This document shows, in pieces, positions 18,239 through 27,831 of a stretch of DNA of 64,000 nucleotides. The notes under the pieces are model-generated. The model saw nothing but the letters and a program-made list of their open reading frames with translations. It searched no databases and was not told the origin of the DNA. The stretch is taken from NCBI GenBank assembly GCA_016182785.1, contig JACPFU010000022.1, positions 16,371 to 80,370 on the forward strand, given 5' to 3'. Made by a program: the position numbers and the translations under genes. Origin of the DNA: Lysobacterales bacterium (GTDB lineage: Bacteria > Pseudomonadota > Gammaproteobacteria > Xanthomonadales > Ahniellaceae). Position 1 is the stretch's first letter; each line of letters starts with the position of its first letter.

Positions 18239-19522
18239 GTGGTTTCCAGCGTTCTGTTCGGCCTGTTCGGGCTGCTCTGCCTGATCGGTATCGCCTGGCT
18301 GTTCTCGAACAACAAGAGTCGCGTCAACTGGACGCTGGTCGCGACTGGCGTCGCGTTGCAGATCGCCTTCGCCACCCTGGTGCTGCTGGTGCCCGGCGGC
18401 AAGGACGCGTTCCAGTGGTTGAGCGACGTGTTCGTGGAGGTGCTCGGCTTCGTCGCTGCGGGGTCGAACTTCGTCTTCGGCGGTTTGATGGACATTCCGA
18501 AGTACGGCTTCATCTTCGCCTTCCAGGTGCTGCCGACGATCATTTTCTTCGCCGCGTTGATGAGCGTGCTCTATCACCTCGGCGTGATGCAGGCGGTGGT
18601 GCGGGTGATGGCACTGGCGATCACCAAGGTGATGAAGGTCTCCGGCGCCGAGACCACCAGCGTCTGCGCCAGCGTGTTCATCGGCCAGACCGAGGCGCCG
18701 CTGACGGTGCGCCCGTACATCGCCAAGATGACCGAGTCGGAACTGCTGACGATGATGATCGGCGGCATGGCGCACATCGCCGGCGGCGTGCTCGCCGCCT
18801 ACGTGCTGATGCTCGGCGGTCCCGACCTGGCGGCCCAGGGCTTCTACGCCAAGCACCTGCTCGCGGCCTCGATCATGGCGGCGCCGGCAACGCTGGTCAT
18901 CGCCAAGATCCTGGTGCCCGAGGTCGGCGAACCGCTGACCCGCGGCACCGTGCGCATGGAAGTCGAGAAGACCACCAGCAACATCATCGACGCCGCCGCC
19001 GCCGGTGCCGGCGACGGCCTGAAGCTGGCGCTCAACATCGGCGCGATGCTGCTCGCCTTCATCGCGCTGATCGCGATGGTCAATGCGCCGCTGACCTGGC
19101 TCGGTGACGTCACCGGCGTCGCCGCGCAGCTTGGCAAGCCGACCGACCTCGCCAACCTGTTCGGCTACCTCCTCTCGCCGATCGCCTGGCTGATCGGCGT
19201 GCCCTGGAGCGACGCCAACACCGTCGGCTCGCTGATCGGGCAGAAGGTGGTGATCAACGAATTCGTCGCCTACCTGCAGCTTGCGGAAATCCTGAAGCCG
19301 GGCGGCGTGGAATTGACCAAGCAGGGTGCGCTCGTGGCCACCTATGCACTGTGCGGCTTCGCCAATTTCTCCTCGATCGCGATCCAGATCGGCGGCATCG
19401 GCGGCCTGGCGCCGGAACGGCGCAGCGACCTGGCGCGACTTGGCCTGCGTGCCGTGCTCGGCGGTTCGATCGCGACCTTCATGACCGCGACCATCGCCGG
19501 CGTGCTGTCGCAGTTCGGTTGA
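18239..19522 (+). CDS. Concentrative nucleoside transporter (NupC/CNT family)
   Basis: 427 aa, multi-pass inner-membrane protein. Imports nucleosides with H+ or Na+. The CNT signature GQTEAPLTVRPY and the later EPLTRGT and NEFVAYLQL blocks, which contain substrate- and ion-binding residues, are present. GTG start at 18239 with GGGGAG about 7 bases before it; this gives the normal first helix (VLFGLFGLLCLIGIAWLF). The ribokinase-like gene follows after 10 bases, which fits a nucleoside uptake and salvage pair. Confidence 0.93.
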   Translation: MVSSVLFGLFGLLCLIGIAWLFSNNKSRVNWTLVATGVALQIAFATLVLLVPGGKDAFQWLSDVFVEVLGFVAAGSNFVFGGLMDIPKYGFIFAFQVLPTIIFFAALMSVLYHLGVMQAVVRVMALAITKVMKVSGAETTSVCASVFIGQTEAPLTVRPYIAKMTESELLTMMIGGMAHIAGGVLAAYVLMLGGPDLAAQGFYAKHLLAASIMAAPATLVIAKILVPEVGEPLTRGTVRMEVEKTTSNIIDAAAAGAGDGLKLALNIGAMLLAFIALIAMVNAPLTWLGDVTGVAAQLGKPTDLANLFGYLLSPIAWLIGVPWSDANTVGSLIGQKVVINEFVAYLQLAEILKPGGVELTKQGALVATYALCGFANFSSIAIQIGGIGGLAPERRSDLARLGLRAVLGGSIATFMTATIAGVLSQFG

Positions 19523-19532
19523 GGCGACGTCG

Positions 19533-20498
19533 ATGCGGTCCGTGGTCGTCGTCGGCTCGTACAACCAGGACCACGTCTGGGTCGGTGAAGAACTGCCTGC
19601 GTCCGGCGCCACCCGCAGTGGCCGCTACCTGAGCGGCCCCGGCGGCAAGGGCTTCAACCAGGCGGTGGCCAGCGCGCGCAGCGGTGCCGGCACCACCTTT
19701 CTGGTCGCGCTCGGCGATGACCTCGCCGCGCAGCACGCGCGCGCGCTCGCCACCGGCTGCGGCATCGACCTGGTCGACGAAGTGCACGACGGCATCGCCA
19801 CCGGTTCCGCCGGCATCTTCGTCGACGCCCGCGGTCGCAACGCCATCGTCGTCGCGCCCGGCGCCAATGCCGCGTTCTCGACTGCATTCGTCGAGCGCGA
19901 AGCACAACGCATCCGCAACGCCGCGGTGGTGCTGGCACAACTCGAAGTGGACCGCGACGCGGTGTTCCGCGCGCTGTCGATCGCACGCGAGGCCGGGCGC
20001 CGCACCCTGCTCAACCCGGCACCGGCGGACGCAGTGGTCGACGAACTGCTGCTCGAACTGGCTGACCTCGCCACCCCGAACGAAACCGAGTTTGCCGCGC
20101 TGTGCCAGCACGTGCTCGGCGAACGCGTGCGCGCCGACGACATCGCCTCGACCCCGAGCAGCGAACTGCACGCGCTGTGCCGGCGGCTGCACAAGGGCAG
20201 CGTCGCGATCACGCTCGGCTCCGCCGGCTGCTTCATCTCGCACGCCGACGCGGCCGCGTTCAACGACACCGCCGCCAGCTATCGCGTGGCCGCGATCAAG
20301 GCCAACGCCATCGACACCACCGGCGCCGGCGATGCCTTCAACGGCGCGCTCGCCGCCGAACTCGCACGCGATCCGCAACAACCGCTCGCCCAGGCCCTGC
20401 GCTACGCCAGCAGCTACGCCGGCCTCGCCACCGAACGCCGCGGCGCCGCGCTCGCCATGCCCACCCGCGCCGACGTCGAGCAACGCCTCGCCGGCTGA
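19533..20498 (+). CDS. rbsK: PfkB-family sugar kinase, ribokinase-like
   Basis: 321 aa. Phosphorylates ribose or a related sugar or nucleoside with ATP. The N-terminal signature GSYNQDHVW...GPGGKGFNQAVA and the C-terminal PfkB signature DTTGAGDAFNGAL with the catalytic Asp and anion hole are both complete; NPAP and NETE are further ribokinase marks. Its position directly after a nucleoside transporter suggests salvage of the ribose moiety, or a nucleoside kinase role. A weak stem-loop follows the stop. Confidence 0.87.
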   Translation: MRSVVVVGSYNQDHVWVGEELPASGATRSGRYLSGPGGKGFNQAVASARSGAGTTFLVALGDDLAAQHARALATGCGIDLVDEVHDGIATGSAGIFVDARGRNAIVVAPGANAAFSTAFVEREAQRIRNAAVVLAQLEVDRDAVFRALSIAREAGRRTLLNPAPADAVVDELLLELADLATPNETEFAALCQHVLGERVRADDIASTPSSELHALCRRLHKGSVAITLGSAGCFISHADAAAFNDTAASYRVAAIKANAIDTTGAGDAFNGALAAELARDPQQPLAQALRYASSYAGLATERRGAALAMPTRADVEQRLAG

Positions 20499-20499
20499 G

Positions 20500-20521
20500 C
20501 TGTTGCGCTCCCGCAACAGCA
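20500..20521 (+). terminator. Weak terminator-like hairpin
   Basis: Perfect 9-bp stem GCTGTTGCG / CGCAACAGC with a CTCC loop, directly after the kinase stop codon. No T-run follows. Confidence 0.4.
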
Positions 20522-20662
20522 CTTGCGTGACATTTCGGAACCATCGTCGCCGCGCGGGGTTAACTTGCTCCGCATACGCAGCGTGACCACCCCGGCCGCG
20601 CGGCGCGCAGGACCGATCGGGCACAGACCCGACGGCGATGAAGACGCAACGGAGTGAACACC

Positions 20663-23599
20663 ATGAACAAGACCAAGAAGCACAGCCTCGCCCTGCTGCT
20701 CGGCCTGCTTGCCACCGGAGCCAACCGCAGCGATGCAGCGGAATGGACCACCACCGCCGACATCTATGAAAGTGAAACCGCAGCGCAACGCAGCGGAGGT
20801 GAACCGACCACCACGGAAGATGCGATCTGGCTCGGACCCTCCCGCGCCCTCGATCCAATCACGGGCGCAGACATTTCGCCCTACTCGATCCCCGAGAAGA
20901 TCGATCTCGTGGGCAACATGAACGGGGTCAGCTCCCGGCGCGGCAAGATCTGGCAGTCGAGCTACCCCATCGGCTTCTTCGGCCACGACAAGGACGCGGC
21001 AGGGGGGTTCTGGGACGCCACCCGTGCCGTCCATCTTGCTGCCGACGGGGCCCAGTACAGGAGCTGGAACGGCGCCAGCCTGGGGCATCCCGATATGGAC
21101 GTCGTCCGCGTGCAGCCGCGCATGCTGGAGCGCGGCGCCATCGTCCTGCTGACCAACGCCACCCGTGCTATCGCCGTGCAGCTCGACCCGCTGCGTGGCG
21201 TGATTCGCGAGTTCACAGTCCCGGCCTGCAGCGATAACGCGGCCGAAGACCGCCACGGCGGGCTCTACGCACTATGCGGGGCGCCGAGCCCGCTCGCCAC
21301 CGGCACGCTCCATCACGTGTCTGGAACGAGCGGCGGCACTTGGTCGCGCCAGGTGATGCATGCGTTCCTGTCACGCGACGGAATCAGCGCCGATGGTGGA
21401 GTGCTCGTGCTTGAGCCGCAACCTTCCGCACCGAGGATGCAGTCGATCGACATCGGAGGTCGCATCCGGTTCTCGCGACCGGAGCGTTCGGGTGTCGCCG
21501 TGCGAGACGGCTTCTGGTTCCACGACGCCGAACTGGGCAAGTTCACGCATGTCAGTTCTGATGGCAGCTTGGTCGCGCAAGTGACCGATGCTCGTGCCAC
21601 CGCCTACGCCGCCCATCCCGGTGGCACGCTGATCCTCGCCTACCCTGCCGGACCATCTGAGCCGCCCGGATTCGCTGGGTACCGCATCCACTCCGGCAAC
21701 GGCATGCCGCTGCGCGATCTGCCCGGCACGGAATTGCCGACCTCCACACGCACACGAATTGCAGTCTCCTCCCTAGCCGGTTCTGCCTCCGCGCATTACG
21801 ACGATGGTGTCGAGGCCCTCGACAGTAACGGACAACCTTTGGCGCCAAGGCTCAATGTCCCGCAGGGTCGCGCGGACCGGGTTCTGGCGGACTCCAACAA
21901 CATCTGCGCGGAATACACAAGGCTGGATCTTGTGAGCGTCGAGCTTGTGCGCTGCTATTCCCGCAGGAGCGGAACGACCGAGGACGTCACCGGGGGACGT
22001 CTGCTGCACCTGGACGGTACGCTGGTGACGGATGATGGCAGCGCACTTGAAGTCTGGGATTCGGGGTTAACCCTGATCAACCGCATCAGTCTCGCTGACG
22101 CGCTCGACTACCACCTGCATCCGACCCAAGGCATCGCTGTCCTGCGTTCGGTCGATGGCGGCAAACGACTGCTGCGCTACCGACTGGACGGCAGCCTGAT
22201 GTTTGATGTTGCAGCGCCGATCACGGCCGGCGAGGCCATTGTCGGTGTCGGCAGCGACGGCAGCACCGTGGTGGCCGAACCTTCCTCTCCGGCAACGGTG
22301 TTGCACTACAGCCAGGAGGGTACGCTGCTGGCGCAACGCGACGTGGTGCTTCCCGTCGCCGCGTTCAGCATCATCGCTGTGGATGGATCAACGCATGGCG
22401 TGCAAGTGCTGGCGGCCGGCACCACCCAGTCGGGCCTGCGCGACGCGCAACTGCTCCTGCTCGACCGCGGTCTGGAGTTGCGTGGCCAACACGACTTCCG
22501 CAGCCCCGACACGACAAGTCTCCCGGGTCCGCGCCTCTGGCCGGCGCGCCTCGGAGCGGCACGACTCGGCTACGAGGCGGCATTCGGGCTGGTGACGCTG
22601 CAGTACCAGCCGGACCAAGCGGTGGCGATGGAGAGGAAGGTGCTTCCGATCAGCGGCACGATGAACCGCTTCAATATCGACCCCGACGGCACCGTCCGGG
22701 CCATGACGGCGGATGATTCGTTGGGGCGCGACGTGTTGCGCATCTCGCGCCCGACACCGGGCAGCTTCACCGGCCCGATCCGCCAGTCGGCACTGACCGG
22801 CGCCTGGTTCAATCCGGCTTCCACCGGCCAAGGTCTGCTGCTGCAACTGCTGAACGGCAACGTGCTGTTCGGCGCCTGGCACACGTATGCGCCCGAGGGC
22901 GGCAATGCGTTGTCGAAGCAGCAGTGGTTCACCGTTTCCGGGGAGGTGACGAACCAGCGCGGACGCATCACCGTGCCGATCTACCGCAACGGCAATGGCC
23001 GTTTCGACACCGACGGCACCACGCCGGCCGAAGCGGTCGGCAGCGCCGAACTGGTGTTCACCAGTTGCGACCAGATGGAGTTCTGGTATCGCATCGGCGA
23101 GGACACGGGGGCTTTCCCCCTGCAGCGGCTGACGCCGCGCACACAGGCCTGCGATGACGGCAGCGCCACGCAACCACCACTCGACGCGCCGAAGGGTCTC
23201 GCCATTGATGGTGCCTGGTACGTGCCCGCGCAGAGTGGACAGGGCCTGACCTTCAACACCACCGGAGCGCGCTTCGGCGGCTTCCTCGCCGGCTGGTTCA
23301 CCTACGACACCGCGACCGGCATCGACGACGAAGCGGCCCAGCACTGGTTCACGCTGCAAGGCGCAACGCCGGAGCACTACGGCGAATCGGTGACGGCACA
23401 GATCCACCGCACCATCGGTGGCTCGCGTGCTGGCGAACCGACGCGCAACACGCACGCGGTTGGCCAAGCCACGCTCACCGTGCACGACTGCGCGCACGCG
23501 ACACTGAGCTACGTCTTCGACGACAGCGTGATCGCCGGAAGCTTCGCCAACCTGCACCGCGACGTGCCGCTAGTGCGGCTGGGTGCCTGCACGCAGTGA
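20663..23599 (+). CDS. Large exported protein with a duplicated C-terminal beta domain
   Basis: 978 aa, no assigned family. Signal peptide MNKTKKHSLALLLGLLATGA. About residues 30-690 look like a beta-propeller or repeated-strand region with many short VDGS/GSDGS turns. The C-terminus has two related modules of about 130 residues. The first has GAWFNPASTGQGLLLQLL...QQWFTVSGE; the second has GAWYVPAQSGQGLTFNTTG...QHWFTLQG. Each ends with a Cys-containing strand (FTSCDQMEFWY; VHDCAHATLSYVF). ATG at 20663 uses GGAG 8 bases upstream; the GTG at 20654 is less likely. Probably a secreted or outer-surface protein. Confidence 0.82.
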   Translation: MNKTKKHSLALLLGLLATGANRSDAAEWTTTADIYESETAAQRSGGEPTTTEDAIWLGPSRALDPITGADISPYSIPEKIDLVGNMNGVSSRRGKIWQSSYPIGFFGHDKDAAGGFWDATRAVHLAADGAQYRSWNGASLGHPDMDVVRVQPRMLERGAIVLLTNATRAIAVQLDPLRGVIREFTVPACSDNAAEDRHGGLYALCGAPSPLATGTLHHVSGTSGGTWSRQVMHAFLSRDGISADGGVLVLEPQPSAPRMQSIDIGGRIRFSRPERSGVAVRDGFWFHDAELGKFTHVSSDGSLVAQVTDARATAYAAHPGGTLILAYPAGPSEPPGFAGYRIHSGNGMPLRDLPGTELPTSTRTRIAVSSLAGSASAHYDDGVEALDSNGQPLAPRLNVPQGRADRVLADSNNICAEYTRLDLVSVELVRCYSRRSGTTEDVTGGRLLHLDGTLVTDDGSALEVWDSGLTLINRISLADALDYHLHPTQGIAVLRSVDGGKRLLRYRLDGSLMFDVAAPITAGEAIVGVGSDGSTVVAEPSSPATVLHYSQEGTLLAQRDVVLPVAAFSIIAVDGSTHGVQVLAAGTTQSGLRDAQLLLLDRGLELRGQHDFRSPDTTSLPGPRLWPARLGAARLGYEAAFGLVTLQYQPDQAVAMERKVLPISGTMNRFNIDPDGTVRAMTADDSLGRDVLRISRPTPGSFTGPIRQSALTGAWFNPASTGQGLLLQLLNGNVLFGAWHTYAPEGGNALSKQQWFTVSGEVTNQRGRITVPIYRNGNGRFDTDGTTPAEAVGSAELVFTSCDQMEFWYRIGEDTGAFPLQRLTPRTQACDDGSATQPPLDAPKGLAIDGAWYVPAQSGQGLTFNTTGARFGGFLAGWFTYDTATGIDDEAAQHWFTLQGATPEHYGESVTAQIHRTIGGSRAGEPTRNTHAVGQATLTVHDCAHATLSYVFDDSVIAGSFANLHRDVPLVRLGACTQ

Positions 23600-23607
23600 G
23601 GGCAGCG

Positions 23608-23638
23608 CTCCCGGCCCGCCGACCGCGCGGGCCGGGAG
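23608..23638. terminator. Hairpin between convergent genes
   Basis: A 12-bp stem (CTCCCGGCCCGC / GCGGGCCGGGAG) with a 7-base loop sits between the 978-aa protein gene and the DUF4344 gene, which converge. Only TGTTC follows, so termination is plausible but not strong. Confidence 0.55.
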
Positions 23639-23641
23639 TGT

Positions 23642-24391
23642 TCAGGGTTTGAGGTGAGCCGCGAGCAGCCGCGACCAGCTGCGATCGATGCGCGCGTACT
23701 CGGCGGCGCAACGCTTGGCGCGTTCCGCGGGCAGGTGGCCGTCTTCGACCAGGTTGCCGTAGGCGTCGGGGTCGCTGCCGTAGACCCAGCAGATCATGTT
23801 GTAGAAGCGCTGCTGGTCGAGCGAGTGTTCGTCGGCGAACGAGCCTTCGTCGACCGCGTCTTCGGCTTCGGCGGCTGCGTAGAAGCCGACCGCGGCATCA
23901 AGCACCGCCTTGTCGCCTTCCTCGCCATCGACCAGCACCCACACCGAGAGCTGGTCCACCGCATCTTCCTCGCGGCCGGTCACCGGCACGTCGAGCACGT
24001 CGACCAGCGCGTGCCCGACTTCGTGGAAGAACACGAACAGGAACGCACCGGCAACGGCATCATCGAGTTCGTCCTCGGTGTCGTAGGCGGCGGCCATGTT
24101 CTCGTAGTACGACTCGATCAGCTCGTAGCAGACCGCGACCTCGCGCCGCTTCGGATCGTAGAACGCATTCGGTTCGCCGCACTCGGAAAAGCGCAGACCG
24201 AGCGTGTCGTCGAGCACGATCACCTGGTTCAGCTCGGCAGCCATCTGCTGCAGCAGACCGGAGCGGTCGATCTCGGCCGCGAGCTCGCGATAGGCTTCGC
24301 TCTTGACCTGGCTCTTGCGCACCACGAAACCCTTGGCCGTGCAGGTGCCGACAGCAAGAACCAGCAGAATGGACAGCAACAGACGTTTCAT
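23642..24391 (-). CDS. DUF4344-type putative metallopeptidase, exported
   Basis: 249 aa. Signal peptide MKRLLLSILLVLAVGTCTA (a possible lipoprotein Cys at 17). The core contains a zinc-binding HEVGH helix (FFHEVGHALVDVLDVPVTGR) and a downstream EDAVDQLSVW, which supplies the third ligand in this class. Further blocks, CGEPNAFYDPKRREVAVCYE and QRFYNMICWVYGSDP, fit DUF4344. The ATG at 24391 lies after AAGG. The substrate is unknown. Diverges from dusB. Confidence 0.8.
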   Translation of the reverse strand: MKRLLLSILLVLAVGTCTAKGFVVRKSQVKSEAYRELAAEIDRSGLLQQMAAELNQVIVLDDTLGLRFSECGEPNAFYDPKRREVAVCYELIESYYENMAAAYDTEDELDDAVAGAFLFVFFHEVGHALVDVLDVPVTGREEDAVDQLSVWVLVDGEEGDKAVLDAAVGFYAAAEAEDAVDEGSFADEHSLDQQRFYNMICWVYGSDPDAYGNLVEDGHLPAERAKRCAAEYARIDRSWSRLLAAHLKP

Positions 24392-24452
24392 CGACCTTCC
24401 CCCACGGCGATGGCGAAGGCTAGAGCGCGCCACCGACCACTACAATCCAGCC

Positions 24453-25442
24453 ATGCACATTGGCCCGCACGCCATCACCCCGAACCTGATCCTCGCGCCG
24501 ATGGCGGGCGTGACCGACAAGCCGTTCCGGCAATTGTGCAAGCGCCTCGGTGCTGGCCTGGCGGTGTCGGAGATGACCATTGCCGACCCCAAGCTCTGGC
24601 ACACGCGCAAGTCGCGACTGCGCATGGACCACGCCGACGAACCGGCGCCGATCGCGGTACAGATCGCCGGCTACGACCCGCAGATGCTGGCCGATGCGGC
24701 GCGCTTCAACGTCGACCACGGCGCCGAGATCATCGACATCAACATGGGCTGCCCGGCCAAGAAGGTCTGCAGTGTCTGGTCGGGCTCGGCCCTGCTGCAG
24801 GACGAGGCCTTGGTCGCGCGCATCTGCAGCGCAGTCGCGTCAGCGGTGAACGTGCCCGTGACCCTGAAGATCCGCACCGGCTGGGCGCGCGCGCATCGCA
24901 ACGGCGTGGCGATCGCCAAGATCGCGGAGGCCAGCGGCATCGCCGCACTCGCCGTGCACGGCCGCACCCGCGAAGACCTGTACCGGGGTGAGGCCGAATA
25001 CGACACCATCCGCGCGATCAAGCAGGCGGTGTCGATCCCGGTCTCGGCCAATGGCGACATCGACTCGCCCGAAAAGGCAAAGCAGGTGCTCGACTTCACC
25101 GGCTGCGATGGCCTGCTGATCGGCCGCGCCGCCCAGGGCCGGCCGTGGATCTTCCGCGAGATCGCGCATTACCTCGCGGCCGGTGAACTGCTGCCCGAAC
25201 CGACGCCGACGGAAGTGCGCGACGTGCTGCTCGGCCACCTCGACCAGCTGCACGCGTTCTACGGCGAACTGCAGGGCGTACGCATCGCGCGCAAGCATCT
25301 CGGTTGGTACGCGCGCAACCGCGCCGAACACGAGGCCTTCCGCCAAGTCGTGGTGCGCGCCGAGACCGCGGCCGAACAGCGCCGCCTGACCGCGGAATAT
25401 TTCGACCGCGTCGCCGAGGCGAACCTCCCGCAGGCTGCCTGA
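24453..25442 (+). CDS. dusB: tRNA-dihydrouridine synthase B
   Basis: 329 aa. FMN-dependent reduction of uridine in tRNA. The family motifs are ILAPMAGVTDKPFR (FMN binding), INMGCPAKKVC with the catalytic Cys, GSALLQD, LKIRTGW, VHGRTREDLYRG and GDIDSPEKA, GRAAQGRPWIF. ATG at 24453. In most gammaproteobacteria dusB is followed by fis. Here the next sequence is an REP-type repeat and a convergent hydrolase gene, so fis must be elsewhere or absent. Confidence 0.96.
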   Translation: MHIGPHAITPNLILAPMAGVTDKPFRQLCKRLGAGLAVSEMTIADPKLWHTRKSRLRMDHADEPAPIAVQIAGYDPQMLADAARFNVDHGAEIIDINMGCPAKKVCSVWSGSALLQDEALVARICSAVASAVNVPVTLKIRTGWARAHRNGVAIAKIAEASGIAALAVHGRTREDLYRGEAEYDTIRAIKQAVSIPVSANGDIDSPEKAKQVLDFTGCDGLLIGRAAQGRPWIFREIAHYLAAGELLPEPTPTEVRDVLLGHLDQLHAFYGELQGVRIARKHLGWYARNRAEHEAFRQVVVRAETAAEQRRLTAEYFDRVAEANLPQAA

Positions 25443-25464
25443 TTTCCCGCGCTCGGCGGGCCAG

Positions 25465-25566
25465 CCGTCTGTAGCAGCGCCGGCCACGGCGCGATGCTCT
25501 TCGCGCATCGAATTGTGTTGGTCCGAAAGAAGAGCATCGCGCCGTGGCCGGCGCTCCTACAGACGG
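25465..25566. repeat. Inverted pair of REP-type hairpins
   Basis: Two 37-base arms (25465-25501 and 25530-25566) are inverted copies with one mismatch (GTAGCAGCG against GTAGGAGCG) around a 28-base spacer. Each arm also folds on itself (GCGCCG-GCCA-CGGCGC) and has a GTAG head, as do REPs mobilised by RAYT-type transposases. The right arm runs into the end of the hydrolase gene and supplies its TAG stop. Confidence 0.9.
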
Positions 25567-26612
25567 CTCTGGTCCTCTTCGACCGCCTCGGCCACCGCGT
25601 TGACCGGCTCGAACGCCTGCAGCACCGAGCGCTGCACGCGCGCGCGCGCCGACTCGTCGATGCGCGGCCGCGGCAGTTGCTCGGCGGGATGGACCGTGGT
25701 CCAGCGCAGGCCGTTGTCGCGTGCGATCAGGAACGAGAAGAAATAGTCCGGCGCCATGCCCATGCGCAGGTCGGTGAGCACCGCGGCACTGGCACGCTGT
25801 TCGATGTGGAAGAAGCCGCGGGTGAACCACTTCATGCGAACGACGGCCGGCAGTCGCTCGAAGCGTTTCGCAAATTCGCCGTGCCGCGCGTGGAAGCGCA
25901 GCGTGATCGGACGATCCGGATAGATCGCGCTGGCATAGCCCTCGAAGTAGCCGTCATCGCGCATCACCACCACGCGCCATCCGAGCGTGTTGAACGGCGT
26001 CGGCACGGTCAGCAGCGGATCGTGCTCGAGCCCGATGCGTTCGAGCATCGGCCGCAGCGCGTGTTCGACCCGCCACTTCGCGACCCAGGACCAGCCGAGG
26101 TAGGCACTCGATAGCAGCAGGCCGATCTGCACCGCGCGCAAGGCGGCGGCGCGCTCGCGCCAGCGCCAGGCGCAGACACCGCCGACCAGCAGCGGCAAGG
26201 TGTAGAGCGGGTCGATGATGAACACCGTCGCCCACATCACCGGCTCGTTCGGCAGTGGCCAGAACAGCTGCGTGCCGTACACCGTGTGCGCATCGAGCAG
26301 CGGATGCGTGATCAGCGCCAACTGGAAGCCTGCGAACCAGTGCCAGCGTTCGGCGCCCGTCCACACCCAGCGCCGTTGCGCCAGCCACCACAACAGCCAG
26401 CCGAGCAACGGCAACACGAACAGCGAATGACTGAAGCTGCGATGCCAGGTCAGAAACTGGACCGGGTCGCGCACGCACAGCAGCGGCAACACGTCCAGGT
26501 CCGGCAGCGTGCCGAGCGCGGCGCCCAGCACCAGCGCCCGCCGCCGCTCCGCCGCCGGCGCCACCGCCGCGACACAGGCGGCGCCAAGCACGACTTGCGA
26601 GAGTGAATCCAT
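25557..26612 (-). CDS. Membrane-bound metal-dependent hydrolase (YdjM/DUF457-like)
   Basis: 351 aa. The N-terminal half has several membrane helices and conserved His/Asp clusters (LPDLDVLP, WHRSFSHSLF, HPLLDAHTVYGTQLFWPL) typical of YdjM/DUF457 proteins; some members act as inner-membrane hydrolases. The C-terminal half is soluble (about residues 215-351). ATG at 26612. The TAG stop lies within the REP repeat arm, so the extreme C-terminus (DQSRL) may have been set by the insertion. It starts 5 bases after the deacetylase stop, so the two form an operon. Confidence 0.85.
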   Translation of the reverse strand: MDSLSQVVLGAACVAAVAPAAERRRALVLGAALGTLPDLDVLPLLCVRDPVQFLTWHRSFSHSLFVLPLLGWLLWWLAQRRWVWTGAERWHWFAGFQLALITHPLLDAHTVYGTQLFWPLPNEPVMWATVFIIDPLYTLPLLVGGVCAWRWRERAAALRAVQIGLLLSSAYLGWSWVAKWRVEHALRPMLERIGLEHDPLLTVPTPFNTLGWRVVVMRDDGYFEGYASAIYPDRPITLRFHARHGEFAKRFERLPAVVRMKWFTRGFFHIEQRASAAVLTDLRMGMAPDYFFSFLIARDNGLRWTTVHPAEQLPRPRIDESARARVQRSVLQAFEPVNAVAEAVEEDQSRL

Positions 26613-26617
26613 GCGCC

Positions 26618-27565
26618 CTACTCGCCGTCCACACCGGCGAGGTCGAGCACGGGTTGCGGCACCGCGGGTTCGCCTTCGTAGAACACCTTGGGCTTGTGTT
26701 CGGCCATGGCCCAGCGGTGCAGCCAGGAGATGCCGGCGCGGCCGCGGTAGCCGTCGGCGTGCTGGTAGGCGGGATCGGCGAGCGCGTCTTCGAGGCTGAC
26801 GAAGTCGTAGCCGCGTCGGCGCAGGCGCTCGAGCAGGGCCGGCAGCGCGTCGGCATTCAGCGCATTGGCGTGGATCAGCAGCACCTGCGCGATCTCGCGG
26901 CCGAACAGGCGCTTGCTTGCCTGCTCGAAGAACTGGAATTTGGCTTCGAGGTAGTCGATGTACTCGGGGATGAGTGCCTGCGCTTCGTCGTGCTTGCCGG
27001 CATTGCGCAGCAACAGATACGCGCGGGCGTAGATCCACTCGCCGTTGTCGACCGTGACTGGCGCGACGCGGTAGCCGTGTTCGCCGAGGAACGCGTCGAG
27101 TCGCGTGCGCAGCGCATCTTCCTGACCGGCCTGCAGGTAGGGATGGCGGAACCAGCGCGGCGCCTGCCCGAACTCGGCGAGCAGCGGGCGCAACTGGCGC
27201 TCACCGTCCAGGATGGAGCGTTCGTAGTCCGCGATCGCCGTCGCGTGCAGGCCGTTGTGGTTGTAGGTGTGGTTGCCGAGCGCGATGCCGGCCGCGAGCC
27301 AGTCGCGCAGCCACTGCAGGCGCGCCGCAGAGACTGCGCCATCGACCTCGAGCTTGTTCTCGTTGACGAAGCCGATCGCGTTGGTGCCGCGCAGCGCGGC
27401 GATGATGCGCGCGTTGCGCGCGGCGAGATCGGCCTCGCTGCTCAGCGACACTTCCGAAGACGGCAGGTCATCGATGGTGATCGCGACCTGGCGCGGCGAC
27501 GCGGCCTGCGCGACGGCCAGCAGGAAGGGACTCGCAACAAGCAGGAAGCGTCGCAGCATCGGCAT
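26618..27565 (-). CDS. Polysaccharide deacetylase-family protein, exported
   Basis: 315 aa. Signal peptide within MPMLRRFLLVASPFLLAVAQA. NodB-homology motifs: TIDDLP (catalytic Asp pair), GNHTYNH (metal-binding HxxxH), and RHPYLQAG. It should remove acetyl or formyl groups from a cell-wall or capsular sugar. ATG at 27565 or 27559 are equally possible; CCCGAG suits the second better. First gene of a two-gene unit with the membrane hydrolase. Confidence 0.88.
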   Translation of the reverse strand: MPMLRRFLLVASPFLLAVAQAASPRQVAITIDDLPSSEVSLSSEADLAARNARIIAALRGTNAIGFVNENKLEVDGAVSAARLQWLRDWLAAGIALGNHTYNHNGLHATAIADYERSILDGERQLRPLLAEFGQAPRWFRHPYLQAGQEDALRTRLDAFLGEHGYRVAPVTVDNGEWIYARAYLLLRNAGKHDEAQALIPEYIDYLEAKFQFFEQASKRLFGREIAQVLLIHANALNADALPALLERLRRRGYDFVSLEDALADPAYQHADGYRGRAGISWLHRWAMAEHKPKVFYEGEPAVPQPVLDLAGVDGE

Positions 27566-27831
27566 CTCGGGAATGAAGCGGCGGCGAGCATGCCACGGCC
27601 TGCGCTGAACGGCGATTCAGCTTGCGCCAGGATCGGCTTTACTTGCGTGCGTGCAACCGCCAGACTGCGCCGCGAAATCACCTGCTGCACGAATTCCCAG
27701 TGCTCGTATCACTCCGTCGCATAGCGACTGAAGTTCGAGAGCCATCGGGCAGCGGACCATCAGCGCGCAAGCGCCCTGTCTCGTAGCGCGGTTCTTGGGA
27801 ACGCTCCGGGTTTCTGTTCTGGAGCCACACC

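Noticed and set aside
27566..27831. Possible tRNA or small RNA before the helicase gene
   Set aside because: No cloverleaf, T-loop consensus or strong terminator was found.
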